DNA from: Alphaproteobacteria bacterium
GTDB taxonomy: Bacteria > Pseudomonadota > Alphaproteobacteria > Micropepsales > Micropepsaceae
Length of the DNA: 64,000 nt
Reading direction: 5' to 3'
NCBI GenBank assembly: GCA_015654635.1
Contig: JAATGP010000069.1
Location: forward strand, 106,627-170,626
This document shows positions 41,007-50,927 of this stretch, piece after piece. Within the stretch, counting starts at the first letter, position 1. Each line of letters starts with the position of its first letter. The notes under the pieces were generated by a model. The model saw only the letters and a list, made by a program, of their open reading frames with translations, was not told the DNA's origin and ran no database searches. The translations under genes and the position numbers were made by a program.

Positions 41007-43694
41007 ATGCCGCGACTCGCATTGACGGCAGTTCTGCTGGTTACGACCTGTGTGCTTGCTGTCGCCGGAATAGCCGGACCAGCCGTGTCTGTGCGCGATC
41101 AAGCCGAACAAAAGGCATCCACTATTGTTGCCAAACTGACGCCGGAGGAAAAATTCCAGCAGCTCGTCAATGTCGCGCCCGCAATTCCGCGTCTGAGCAT
41201 TCCGGCCTACAACTGGTGGACGGAATCGCTGCACGGCGCCATGGGGACCGTGCCCACCACGAACTTTCCCGAACCTGTCGGTTTGGCGGCAACTTTCGAC
41301 GATGCGCTGGTCCACGACATTGCCGGCGTGATCTCTGCCGAAAACCGCGGGCTCCACGCACTTGCGCGCCAGACCGGTCATCTCGGGCGTATCGGCACGG
41401 GGCTCGACACTTGGTCGCCCAACATCAATCTCTTCCGGGACCCGCGTTGGGGCCGTGGGCAGGAGACCTATGGTGAGGACCCGTTCCTCACGGCCCGCAT
41501 GGGGGTAGCCTATGTGACGGGCATGCAGGGATCCAACCCGGATTTGCCGGAGGTTATCTCGACGCCCAAGCACTATGCCGTGCACTCGGGTCCAGAATCG
41601 ACCCGTCATACCGCCAATGTCCCGGTTTCAGCGCACGATCTTGAAGATACCTATCTGCCAGCCTTCCGCGCCGCTATCGTTGAGGGCAAAGCCGGCTCGA
41701 TCATGTGCGCCTACAACAGCGTCGATGGTCAGCCGGCCTGTGCCAGCGAACTTCTGCTCAAAGAGCGTCTGCGCGGCGCCTGGGGATTCAAAGGCTATGT
41801 CGTATCCGATTGCGATGCGGTGAAGGATATCGCCGACAATCACAAATACGTCCCCGATCGGGCGGCGGCGGTGGCCGCGGCCCTGAAGATGGGTGTCGAC
41901 AACGAATGTAATGGCGATACGCTTGGCGACAACGGCATGGTGGCAAGTGATCGTTACAAGGAAGCCTTGCAGCGCGGCCTCATCTCTATAGAGGATATCG
42001 ATCGCGCGCTGGTCCGCTTGTTCGCTGCCCGCTTTCAGAATGGCGATCTGGCGGGATTAAAAACCGTCAGCGCGCCGGGCCTGCCGCTGACAACGCCGGC
42101 GCACAGCGCTTTGGCGCTCGCGGCGGCGGAAGAAAGCATCGTGCTGCTCAAGAATGATGGGCTGCTGCCGCTTGATAAACCGGGCGTGAAAATCGCGCTC
42201 GTCGGCCCGCTCGCCGACTCGACCCATGTCTTGCGCGGCAACTATTCGTCGATGCAGTCGGCGCCACCGGTCTCGGTGTTGGCCGGGCTTCACAGGGCCA
42301 TGCCCGGCGCAACGATCACGCGGGTGCCGTTTGGCCCTTCACTGACCGATGGCGATTCCATTCCCGCTTCTGCCTTGCGCACCCCGGAAGGCAAGCCAGG
42401 GCTCAAGGCCGAATACTTCAACGCCACCGTGGTGCCGCCGCCGCTGGCCAGTGTTGCCGGCTCTTTCGCGGACCGCATCAGGGCGGAAAAAGATCGTCAG
42501 GCCCAATTCAAGTTCGCGGCCAGGCCGGTGGTAACGCGCATCGAACAGGGCATTGCGGCGCGCGGCAACGAGCTTACGGCCGTTTCCGATAGCCATCGTG
42601 TGGTCTGGACCGGATTTCTGGTTCCACCCGAGACGGGTACCTATCGCATGGGGCTGACCGGTTTCATGGGATCGTTCGCCATCGATGACAAAGAGATCGC
42701 TGCGCTGGATCACCCGCAATGGGGTGGCATGCCGAAGTTAACCGACATCAAGCTGGTCAAAGGCAAGCGCTACAAGATCCGCGTTGTCACCGAGGCGCAC
42801 GGGCTATCCAGCATCGACCTCAAATGGCAACTCGTGTCCGCGGATCCGATCGAGAACCTCAAAGCCGCCGCGGCGAAATCTGACGTGATCGTGGCGGTGG
42901 TTGGTCTTACCTCCGACCTCGAAGGCGAGGAGATGCCGGTGCATGTCGAAGGCTTCTCGGGCGGTGACAAGACTTCACTCGATATTCCCGCCGAACAGAA
43001 GACGCTGCTGGAAGCGGCCAAAGCGACCGGAAAACCGTTGATCGTCGTCGTGATGAACGGCAGTCCGGTGGCGCTGCAATGGGCCAAGGCCAATGCGTCG
43101 GCCATCGTCGAAGCGTGGTATTCTGGACAGGCAGGCGGGCTTGCTATCGCCAATGTGATTTTCGGCAGGACCAATCCGGGCGGACGACTGCCGCTTACCT
43201 TTTATGCCACCGTGGCCGATCTGCCCCCCTTCGATGATTATTCGATGAAGGGCCGCACCTATCGCTATTTCACCGGTACGCCGGTGTATCCGTTCGGCTA
43301 TGGCCTTAGCTATACAAGCTTCAGCTATGCCCCGCTCAAAGTCGAAACCGCCGGCGGTGCGGCGCAGAATGGCGTGCGTGTGACGACTGAGATCCGCAAC
43401 ACAGGTGCGCGCAATGGCAGCGAGGTTGCCGAACTCTACCTGACGCCACCGGCTTTTGAGGGTGCGCCGCGTCTTGCCTTGCGTGGCTTTAAGCGCGTGG
43501 CGCTGAAGCCGGGCGAAGCCCGCGAGGTGGCGTTCGAACTTTCCCCGCGCGATCTCAGTTTCGTAACGGCTGAAGGTGTCCGTCAAATCATGGCGGGCCG
43601 GTATACGATCAGCATCGGCTCCGGTCAGCCGGATGCGGGCGTCGCGCATCAGACGTCGAGCTTCGATGCGGCGGCGGTTCGGCTTCCAGAGTGA
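41007..43694 (+). CDS. GH3 glycoside hydrolase with PA14 insert (beta-xylosidase-like)
   Basis: FSPNI-like TWSPNINLFRDPRWGRGQETYGEDPFLTARMGVAYVTGMQG; GYVVSDCDAVKDI nucleophile; PA14-like ETGTYRMGLTGFMGSFAIDDKEI; C-terminal FnIII-like domain. Confidence 0.94.
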   Translation: MPRLALTAVLLVTTCVLAVAGIAGPAVSVRDQAEQKASTIVAKLTPEEKFQQLVNVAPAIPRLSIPAYNWWTESLHGAMGTVPTTNFPEPVGLAATFDDALVHDIAGVISAENRGLHALARQTGHLGRIGTGLDTWSPNINLFRDPRWGRGQETYGEDPFLTARMGVAYVTGMQGSNPDLPEVISTPKHYAVHSGPESTRHTANVPVSAHDLEDTYLPAFRAAIVEGKAGSIMCAYNSVDGQPACASELLLKERLRGAWGFKGYVVSDCDAVKDIADNHKYVPDRAAAVAAALKMGVDNECNGDTLGDNGMVASDRYKEALQRGLISIEDIDRALVRLFAARFQNGDLAGLKTVSAPGLPLTTPAHSALALAAAEESIVLLKNDGLLPLDKPGVKIALVGPLADSTHVLRGNYSSMQSAPPVSVLAGLHRAMPGATITRVPFGPSLTDGDSIPASALRTPEGKPGLKAEYFNATVVPPPLASVAGSFADRIRAEKDRQAQFKFAARPVVTRIEQGIAARGNELTAVSDSHRVVWTGFLVPPETGTYRMGLTGFMGSFAIDDKEIAALDHPQWGGMPKLTDIKLVKGKRYKIRVVTEAHGLSSIDLKWQLVSADPIENLKAAAAKSDVIVAVVGLTSDLEGEEMPVHVEGFSGGDKTSLDIPAEQKTLLEAAKATGKPLIVVVMNGSPVALQWAKANASAIVEAWYSGQAGGLAIANVIFGRTNPGGRLPLTFYATVADLPPFDDYSMKGRTYRYFTGTPVYPFGYGLSYTSFSYAPLKVETAGGAAQNGVRVTTEIRNTGARNGSEVAELYLTPPAFEGAPRLALRGFKRVALKPGEAREVAFELSPRDLSFVTAEGVRQIMAGRYTISIGSGQPDAGVAHQTSSFDAAAVRLPE

Positions 43695-43847
43695 CCTGCG
43701 GATTGGCGCCTTGGGCGAGGGTACCCATTTCGATGTCAAAGATAGCATCACCAGTGCGTGCGGTTTGCAGCAGCGCGCACCGGGACAGGCCGGGCCCTCG
43801 GCCTGATGGCACCGACGGCACAAGGTTTATATGGGAGGACGAAAAAC

Positions 43848-45950
43848 ATGGCCGAAAATAACAAGTTACTGATGTCTCGCCGTGGCGCGATCAGCGGTTC
43901 AATCGCGCTCAGTCTGGCAGGTGCCTTGCCGTTGCGTGCAGCCGCAGCGGCAACCGTCTTGGCGGCGGGCATCGACGCTGGCAAAGCCGGTCATCCGATC
44001 GCCGATTACATCTTTGGCGGCTTCATCGAGCACATTGGCAATCTGATCAATTACAGTTTTTGGAGCGAAGTGCTGGACGACCGCAAGTTCTTCTATCCGG
44101 TTGATTCCACGCCGCTGCCGCAGCCGGAGCGGGCCAGCCGCCGGATGATGCCCCCGCCCAACAAATGGATACCGGTCGGTCCCGATGCCGATGTCACGAT
44201 GGACAAGGTGGCGCCCTATGTCGGCGAGCAGAGCCCGGTCGTGCATCTGGCGGGAACCAAGCCGCGCGGTATTGCGCAGAGCAACCTTGCGCTTTCCAGA
44301 AAGGATTATGTCGGCCGCGTCGTGATCGTAGCTGATCCGGGTGCGGAAATTACCGCCACGTTGAGCTGGGGCAAGGGCGCGCACGAGCGCCAGACGGTCA
44401 AGCTCGCCGCGGGTGGGGCCTGGGCGACGGTTCCGCTCAAATTCTCTTGCCTGGCCGATACCACTACCGGGCGTCTGGAAATCGCCGGTAAAGGCAACGG
44501 CACGTTCAAGATCGGCGCCGTTTCGCTCATGCCGGCCGATAACGTCCGTGGTTTTCGGGCCGATACCATGGCGCTGATGAAAGAGCTGGATTGCAAGATC
44601 CTGCGCATGCCCGGCGGCAACTTCATCTCCGGCTACGATTGGAAGGACACCGTCGGCGATCCCGACAAGCGTCCGCCGAAGGCCGATCCGAACTGGCATC
44701 AGCTACAGCCCAACGATGTTGGCGTCGATGAACTTTTGCAGATGTGTCAGGACATTCTCGGCGTCGAGCCGTATTGGTGCATCAACACCGGCTTCGGCGA
44801 GCCGCGTTCGGGTGGGGAACTGGTCGAATACGTCAATGGCGCCGCAACGACGGAGTGGGGCGCCAAGCGCGCCGCCAACGGTCATGTCGTGCCCTACAAG
44901 GTGCATTATTGGAACGTCGGCAACGAGATGTATGGCCATTGGCAGCTCGGCCACATGTCGCTTGAGCAATATACCGCCAAGCACACCCTGTTCGCCGATG
45001 CGATCCGCAAGGTGGATCCCTCCGTTTACATCATCGTACCGGGCGGGTTCGTCGATGAGATGACGACCGGCCAAGGCATCATGATCGATTCCGGCAGCCG
45101 TCTCGTCGCTTATGGTTCGGAGCGGGATTGGGCGGGCGGCATGCTGAAGAATGCGTGGGGTTCGTTCGATGCGCTGGCGACTCACGCCTATCAGGCCGAG
45201 AACAAGCACTTCAATCTCGAAACCGGCAAGAACGAAGACATCACGCAGCCGCTGGTGGAATGGGCCCGTGCCCCGGCCAATCGCGTCGCCACCATGGCCG
45301 ATTGCTGGGAGGAATATAAGAAACGCGTCCCGGCGCTGAACGAAGGCAAGGTCAGGGTCTTCTTCGACGAGTGGGCCTATCATTTCCAGCAGGACTTCAA
45401 GGGCTGCCTTGCCATCGCGCGCACGTTGCAGGAGTTCTTCCGCCATACCGATTTCATCGACATGGCCGCTTACACCATGGGCATGTCGTGGCTGTCCTAT
45501 GACCGGACTCATGCGGTGGTCAGTGCGTCGGGCCGCGTGTTCCAGCTCTACAACAAGCATTTCGGGCGTATTCCGGTGGCCGTGACGGGCAACTCGCCCA
45601 CGCCGGCGCCGCAATATGCGGCCGGTGGTGATCAGCCGAAGGTGAACACCGGCAGCCCGACGCATCCGCTCGATGTTTCTGCCGCGCTTTCGTCGGATAA
45701 GACGAAGCTTGTGATTGCTGTGGTCAACGCCACCGAAGAAGCCCATTCGCTGGCGCTCTCGCTGGAGGGCGTCAAGATCGTGGCCGAGGGGCGGACCTTC
45801 ACGTTGAACTCGGCGCATGGGCTCGATGCGCAGAACGCCGTCGGCAAGGCGCCGGAGGTGAACATTGTCGAAGGCACCTTCGATGCAACGGCCAAGACCA
45901 TCGCCGCGGCTCCGGCCAGCATCGTCCTCTACGAGTATGCGTTAGCCTAA
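43848..45950 (+). CDS. GH51-like alpha-L-arabinofuranosidase (divergent), Tat-type signal
   Basis: SRRGAISGSIALSL; DYIFGGFIEHIGNLINYSFWSEVL; LRMPGGNFISGYDWKDTVG; VHYWNVGNEMYGHW; VFFDEWAYHF. Confidence 0.8.
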   Translation: MAENNKLLMSRRGAISGSIALSLAGALPLRAAAAATVLAAGIDAGKAGHPIADYIFGGFIEHIGNLINYSFWSEVLDDRKFFYPVDSTPLPQPERASRRMMPPPNKWIPVGPDADVTMDKVAPYVGEQSPVVHLAGTKPRGIAQSNLALSRKDYVGRVVIVADPGAEITATLSWGKGAHERQTVKLAAGGAWATVPLKFSCLADTTTGRLEIAGKGNGTFKIGAVSLMPADNVRGFRADTMALMKELDCKILRMPGGNFISGYDWKDTVGDPDKRPPKADPNWHQLQPNDVGVDELLQMCQDILGVEPYWCINTGFGEPRSGGELVEYVNGAATTEWGAKRAANGHVVPYKVHYWNVGNEMYGHWQLGHMSLEQYTAKHTLFADAIRKVDPSVYIIVPGGFVDEMTTGQGIMIDSGSRLVAYGSERDWAGGMLKNAWGSFDALATHAYQAENKHFNLETGKNEDITQPLVEWARAPANRVATMADCWEEYKKRVPALNEGKVRVFFDEWAYHFQQDFKGCLAIARTLQEFFRHTDFIDMAAYTMGMSWLSYDRTHAVVSASGRVFQLYNKHFGRIPVAVTGNSPTPAPQYAAGGDQPKVNTGSPTHPLDVSAALSSDKTKLVIAVVNATEEAHSLALSLEGVKIVAEGRTFTLNSAHGLDAQNAVGKAPEVNIVEGTFDATAKTIAAAPASIVLYEYALA

Positions 45951-46056
45951 ATCGCCGGAGATGGTGGGCCGCTGCTTGATCGGCGGCCCACCGCTCTGCG
46001 AAAGCGCAGTCTCGTCCGTTCACCGAGCTGATACGGGATCTCTTGGAGGCCAACCC

Positions 46057-47103
46057 ATGACGAACCGGCGGGGATTTCTGAAATTGGGCGGCGCGGCGCT
46101 TGTGTCCGGCTATGCCTTGAACACCGATGTCTTCGCGGCCGAGATCGATCCCTTGACCTTGGTCGATCCGGAGCTGCGCTCCTGGGCCATTCAGATGCGG
46201 GCCACGTCGGGGCCGCCGGCTCCCTTGACCAACGAAGCGCTTCCGGCGATCCGCGCCAAGATATCGTCTTCGGCGATGCCGCCGCTCGAAGGCGTTGCCG
46301 TGGCAGAAAAACGAATTGCGGGCGTTGCCGGTCAACCGGACGTCAGGGTCTATATCGCCAATGCCAAGCCGGGGGCATCCCGGCCCGGCATCGTCTTCAT
46401 GCATGGCGGCGGGTTTATTTTCGGCGATGCCAAGGCGACGATTCGCGAGATTCAGGGTCTTGCCCTGGCACTCGATTGCTGCGTCATTTCGGTCGATTAC
46501 CGTCTGGCGCCGGAGACGATCTATATCGGCTCCAAAGAGGACAACTACGTGGCGCTGCTGTGGACATACCGCAACGCGGCCGAACTCGGCATCGATCTCA
46601 AGCGCATCGCAGTGATGGGCGAGAGTGCGGGCGGCGGCCATGCCGCTCTGCTGGCGATCACGGCACGGGATCGCGGCGAGGTGCCGGTTTGCTTCCAGGT
46701 GTTGGTCTATCCCATGCTGGACGACCGCACCGCCTCTTCGCGACAAGTTCCGAAATTCTTCGGCACCTTCGTTTGGAGCGCTGATGCCAACCAATTCGGT
46801 TGGAAGTCCTTCTTGGGGCGCTCACCCGGCGGGCGTGATGTTCCCGTGGCGGCCGTCCCGGCGCGCACTTTGGACCTAAGCGGGCTACCCCCAGCCTTTA
46901 TCGGTGTCGGAACGCTGGACCTCTTTTTCGATGAAGACCTGGATTATGCCCGGCGGCTGGCCGATGCGGCTGTCCCGGTCGAGTTACTGGTGGTGCCGGG
47001 GGTGTACCACGGGTTCGATCACGATCCGTCAGCTTCGGTCTCGTTGCGGTTTAATCTTGCCAAGCGCGATGCCCTGCGGCGGGCCTTCTCGCGGCAAGGC
47101 TAG
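46057..47103 (+). CDS. Secreted alpha/beta hydrolase of the HSL/BD-FAE-like family (esterase)
   Basis: Tat-like NRRGFLKLGGAALVSGY; MHGGGFIFGDA; AVMGESAGGGHAAL. Confidence 0.85.
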   Translation: MTNRRGFLKLGGAALVSGYALNTDVFAAEIDPLTLVDPELRSWAIQMRATSGPPAPLTNEALPAIRAKISSSAMPPLEGVAVAEKRIAGVAGQPDVRVYIANAKPGASRPGIVFMHGGGFIFGDAKATIREIQGLALALDCCVISVDYRLAPETIYIGSKEDNYVALLWTYRNAAELGIDLKRIAVMGESAGGGHAALLAITARDRGEVPVCFQVLVYPMLDDRTASSRQVPKFFGTFVWSADANQFGWKSFLGRSPGGRDVPVAAVPARTLDLSGLPPAFIGVGTLDLFFDEDLDYARRLADAAVPVELLVVPGVYHGFDHDPSASVSLRFNLAKRDALRRAFSRQG

Positions 47104-47168
47104 CGTTTGGTCGCCCCGCCGGCAATTCGGGCCGTCGTGCGCCAAAGTTTGCCTTTTACCCCGCATAA

Positions 47169-47179
47169 TTGTCTGATTT
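47169..47179 (+). promoter_or_regulatory. Operator-like site TTGTCTGATTT upstream of galM
   Basis: 8/10 arm match to shared motif. Confidence 0.5.
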
Positions 47180-47231
47180 ATTGGGGCTTCTGTAAAAGGG
47201 AATAACTCCCAGGCAATAGGGGAAGGGCAAG

Positions 47232-48350
47232 ATGATCAAAATGATTATGACGGGCGCATCGGTGCTGGCGCTCATGGCCGCGGCCAATGCAACAGTCACC
47301 GCGACGTCATTTGGCAAGACCGCCGCCAATGAACCGGTAACGCTTTACACGCTGACCAACAAGAACGGCGTCGAAGCGAAAATCTCGACCTACGGAGCCA
47401 CACTGGTCTCGCTCAAGGAACCGGACCGCAGTGGCAAGCTTGCCAGCGTGGTGCTCGGTTTCAGCAGCGTTGATCCTTATGTGAAGGGCGTGCCGTTTTT
47501 TGGCGCCACCATCGGGCGCTACGGCAACCGCATTGCCAAGGGCCGGTTTGTGCTCGATGGCAAGACGTATCAGCTTCCCACCAATGACGGTCCGAACAGC
47601 CTGCATGGCGGCGCCAAAGGGTTCGACAAGCGATTGTGGACGGCCACGCCCGTCTCCGCCAAAAATGGCGAAGCCTTGAAGCTCACTTATGTGAGTGCCG
47701 ATGGCGAGGAGGGCTATCCCGGCAAGCTCTCGGTGCAGGTGACATACACGCTGCGCGCCGACAATTCGCTCGACATCGCCTATGAGGCAACGACCACCAA
47801 GCCGACGGTCGTCAATCTCACCAATCACACCTATTACAATCTCAGCGGCGATCCGCAGAAGCCGATCACCGGCGATCTTCTGACGATCAAGGCCGACACG
47901 TTCACGCCCATCGATGCCACGCTGATCCCGACCGGCGACTTGAAGCCCGTCAAAGGCACGCCCTTCGATTTCACCAAGGCAACGGCGATTGGTGCGCGCA
48001 TTAGCGCCGATGACCAGCAGCTCAAATTCGCCGGCGGCTATGACCATAACTGGGTGCTGAACAAATCCGCTGCGGGCACCATGACCACGGCTGCCATTCT
48101 CAGCGACCCTGCCAGCGGTCGCATCTTGGAGGTCAAGACCACCGAACCGGGCCTGCAGTTCTATTCGGGCAACTTCTTGGACGGCAAACCGGCGGGTGCG
48201 GGCACGGTCTATCAGCATCGCACGGGGCTATGCCTGGAGACCCAGCACTTCCCCGATTCTCCCAACAAGACCGGATTTCCGTCCACGGTTCTTCACCCTG
48301 GTCAGACCTATCATAGCGAAACCGTATTGGTGTTCTCGGTACAGAAATAG
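47232..48350 (+). CDS. galM: Aldose 1-epimerase
   Basis: ISTYGATLVSLKEPDRSGKLASVVLGF; TIGRYGNRIAKGRFVLDGKTYQL; NLTNHTYYNLSG. Confidence 0.93.
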   Translation: MIKMIMTGASVLALMAAANATVTATSFGKTAANEPVTLYTLTNKNGVEAKISTYGATLVSLKEPDRSGKLASVVLGFSSVDPYVKGVPFFGATIGRYGNRIAKGRFVLDGKTYQLPTNDGPNSLHGGAKGFDKRLWTATPVSAKNGEALKLTYVSADGEEGYPGKLSVQVTYTLRADNSLDIAYEATTTKPTVVNLTNHTYYNLSGDPQKPITGDLLTIKADTFTPIDATLIPTGDLKPVKGTPFDFTKATAIGARISADDQQLKFAGGYDHNWVLNKSAAGTMTTAAILSDPASGRILEVKTTEPGLQFYSGNFLDGKPAGAGTVYQHRTGLCLETQHFPDSPNKTGFPSTVLHPGQTYHSETVLVFSVQK

Positions 48351-48367
48351 CGCGGAACGCCAGGCGT

Positions 48368-48403
48368 AAAAAAGAGGGCGGGGCCTCTCGGCGCCGCCCT
48401 TTT
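48368..48403. terminator. Bidirectional rho-independent terminator between galM and symporter gene
   Basis: aaaaaagaGGGCGGggcctctcggcgCCGCCCtttta. Confidence 0.75.
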
Positions 48404-48446
48404 AGTTTGGCTGCCGAGGAGGTCGAACAGCCAGGTACCAAATCGG

Positions 48447-50204
48447 TTAGAAGAACGTGATGTAGAATGCCACGATGATGGCGATGACGATCAGGCTGAG
48501 CACCACATCCATTGCGTTCCAGCTGGCGCGCGTAACCGCCTTTTCCTCCGGCGTCGCTCCATACCAGGAATATTTGAGCTTGGCCGGATCGGGCGCTTTG
48601 GTCAGATAGCTGATGACGACCATCAAAATCGCGGAGGTCAGCAGCAGCGTTTGGCACCAGTACAGCCAGTTGATGTTCCAGATGTCGAAGACGAGGCCAT
48701 ATTGCGCTTTGAGCGGCGCCAGCGCGGCACTGTATTGATCGGGAGTGATCGTGTGGTGGAAGAGCTGCTGTTTCAGCGTGGCGACGTCTGCCTTGTGCCC
48801 CTTCATCACGATATCGGCCGCCAAACGGGCGAAGCCGCCGATAATGCCGATGAGGAATGACCAGAACGCGGCCGGCGCGGTGGCGCGCTTCCAGAAGACA
48901 CCGGCGATGAACAGCACCACGATGGCCGGCGACAGGTAGCTCTGCACGTTCTGGAGATATTCGTACAGGTTCGACGACAGCATCTTGATCACCAGCACCC
49001 AGCAGATGCCTAGGACCACGATCACGCCGGTGGCGATGCGTCCGGTCAGCACTTCTTCGCGGCCAGAGGCGTTGGGCCGCCATTCGCGATAGAAGTCCAT
49101 TGTGAACAGCGTCGCCGAGGCGTTGAACTTGGAGGCCAGGGACGCCATCAGCGCCACGATCATGCCGCAAGCGACAAAACCGCGGACGCCGTGGGGCAGG
49201 ATCTGCGCCACCAACGAGGTATAGGCGGCATCGCCATTGGGCGTGTGAAAGCTGGAACCGGGCATCGACACCAACGCGAAAGCGATCATGCCGGGCACCA
49301 GGAAGATAAACACCGGTGTGAGTTTGAGGAACCCGGCGAGGATCGTGCCGCGGCGGGCTTCTTTCTGGTTTTTGCCGGCCAGAACGCGTTGAACGATATA
49401 TTGGTCGGTACACCAGTACCAGAAGCCGATGATGGCTGCGCCCGGCAGCACCGCGGCCCACGACCATTCCGGATCGTTATAGGAGCGGATCAGGTGGATC
49501 TTGTCGCCCGCGGTAAGCGTCATGGCGTGCCAGCCCGCGAAAACGTCGCCGTGACCGAGTTCTTGCAAACCGATGAAGAGAATGGCTACCGAACCGAAGA
49601 TCAGGACCGGCGTCTGGAGCACGGCGGTGTACATGATCACGCGCAAGCCGCCGAGCACCGTATAAAGACCGGTGGTGAAAGCGAGCCCCAGCGCAATAGC
49701 CCAAAACACATCCAACTGGTATCCGAACAGGTTGACGCTGTTGATGCCAAGCAGGGTGCGCACGACGACGTCACCGGCGTAAATGGTCGCCGCGATCTTC
49801 GTCAACACCAGCGAAGCCATCGTCAAGAGGCTGAGCAGGTTGCGCGAACCGCGGGAGAAGCGCAGTTCGAGAAACTCCGGCATGGTGAAGACCTTCATGC
49901 GGTCATAGAGCGGCACGAACACCCAGCCGAGGATTAGGATGATCCAGCCTTGCATTTCCCAGTGCGCCATCGCCATGCCGGTCGCGAAGCCGGCACCGGC
50001 GAGCCCAACAAGATGCTCGGAGCCGATATTGGACGAGAAAATGGAGGTACCGATCTGCAGCCAATTCGAGTCACGGCCGGATAGGAAGTAGTCCTTGCCG
50101 GATTCGTTTTTCTTTCTCATCGACAGGATGACGACAAATGTCATGGCCGCGACGAAAGCCAATACGATCCACCAGTCCAGTGCATTGAACACTGAATTGC
50201 CCAT
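48447..50204 (-). CDS. Sodium:solute symporter (SSS/SGLT-like), probable arabinose/galactose transporter
   Basis: DYFLSGRDSNWLQIGTSIFSSNIGSEHLVGLAGAGFATG; 12+ TM; GFWYWCTDQYIVQRVLAGKNQKEARRG. Confidence 0.92.
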   Translation of the reverse strand: MGNSVFNALDWWIVLAFVAAMTFVVILSMRKKNESGKDYFLSGRDSNWLQIGTSIFSSNIGSEHLVGLAGAGFATGMAMAHWEMQGWIILILGWVFVPLYDRMKVFTMPEFLELRFSRGSRNLLSLLTMASLVLTKIAATIYAGDVVVRTLLGINSVNLFGYQLDVFWAIALGLAFTTGLYTVLGGLRVIMYTAVLQTPVLIFGSVAILFIGLQELGHGDVFAGWHAMTLTAGDKIHLIRSYNDPEWSWAAVLPGAAIIGFWYWCTDQYIVQRVLAGKNQKEARRGTILAGFLKLTPVFIFLVPGMIAFALVSMPGSSFHTPNGDAAYTSLVAQILPHGVRGFVACGMIVALMASLASKFNASATLFTMDFYREWRPNASGREEVLTGRIATGVIVVLGICWVLVIKMLSSNLYEYLQNVQSYLSPAIVVLFIAGVFWKRATAPAAFWSFLIGIIGGFARLAADIVMKGHKADVATLKQQLFHHTITPDQYSAALAPLKAQYGLVFDIWNINWLYWCQTLLLTSAILMVVISYLTKAPDPAKLKYSWYGATPEEKAVTRASWNAMDVVLSLIVIAIIVAFYITFF

Positions 50205-50230
50205 GAATGCTCACTCCCCCTGAATTTTTG

Positions 50231-50923
50231 TTATTTTTGCCCGTAATAGGCCTTGGGCCCATGCTTGCGTAGGAAATGCTTGTCGAGCAGCACAGTCTGC
50301 ATGTCGTCCGTGGCCGGATTGATCCGCAACGTCTCGCTTGCCAGCCGCGCCAAATATTCGAGAATCGCCGCATTGTGTACGGCCTCGTGCGCGTCCTTGC
50401 CCCAAGCAAATGGACCATGGCTTGCCACGAGCACCGCCGGTTTGTGCAGCGGATCGATACCCGCGAAAGCCTCGACGATCACCTCGCCTGTGTTCGCTTC
50501 ATAGTCTGAGGCAATTTCGTCCGAGGTCATCAATCGGGTGCAGGGAACGTCGCCGTGCCAGTAATCGGCATGCGTGGTGCCCATGGCGGGAATGGCACGC
50601 TTGGCCTGCGCCCAGGCGGTGGCATAGAGGCTATGAGTGTGGACGATGCCAACGACATCGGCGAAGGCGCGATAGAGCACCAGATGGGTGGGTGTGTCGG
50701 AGGAGGGGCGCAAGTCGCCCTCCACCGTTTCACCGGTCGTGAGCGACACCACCACCATGTGTTCGGCCTTCATGACGTCATAAGGCACGCCCGAGGGTTT
50801 GATCACCACCAGGCCGCTGGCGCGGTCGATGCCGCTGACATTGCCGAAGGTCTGGATGACAAGTCCTTCTTTGACCAAATCGAGATTGGCCTTGAGGACG
50901 GCTTCTTTCAACGTATCGAGCAT
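50231..50923 (-). CDS. araD: L-ribulose-5-phosphate 4-epimerase
   Basis: TFGNVSGIDRASGLVVIKPSGVPYD; SSDTPTHLVLYRAFADVVGIVHTHSLYATAWAQA. Confidence 0.96.
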   Translation of the reverse strand: MLDTLKEAVLKANLDLVKEGLVIQTFGNVSGIDRASGLVVIKPSGVPYDVMKAEHMVVVSLTTGETVEGDLRPSSDTPTHLVLYRAFADVVGIVHTHSLYATAWAQAKRAIPAMGTTHADYWHGDVPCTRLMTSDEIASDYEANTGEVIVEAFAGIDPLHKPAVLVASHGPFAWGKDAHEAVHNAAILEYLARLASETLRINPATDDMQTVLLDKHFLRKHGPKAYYGQK

Positions 50924-50927
50924 GGCG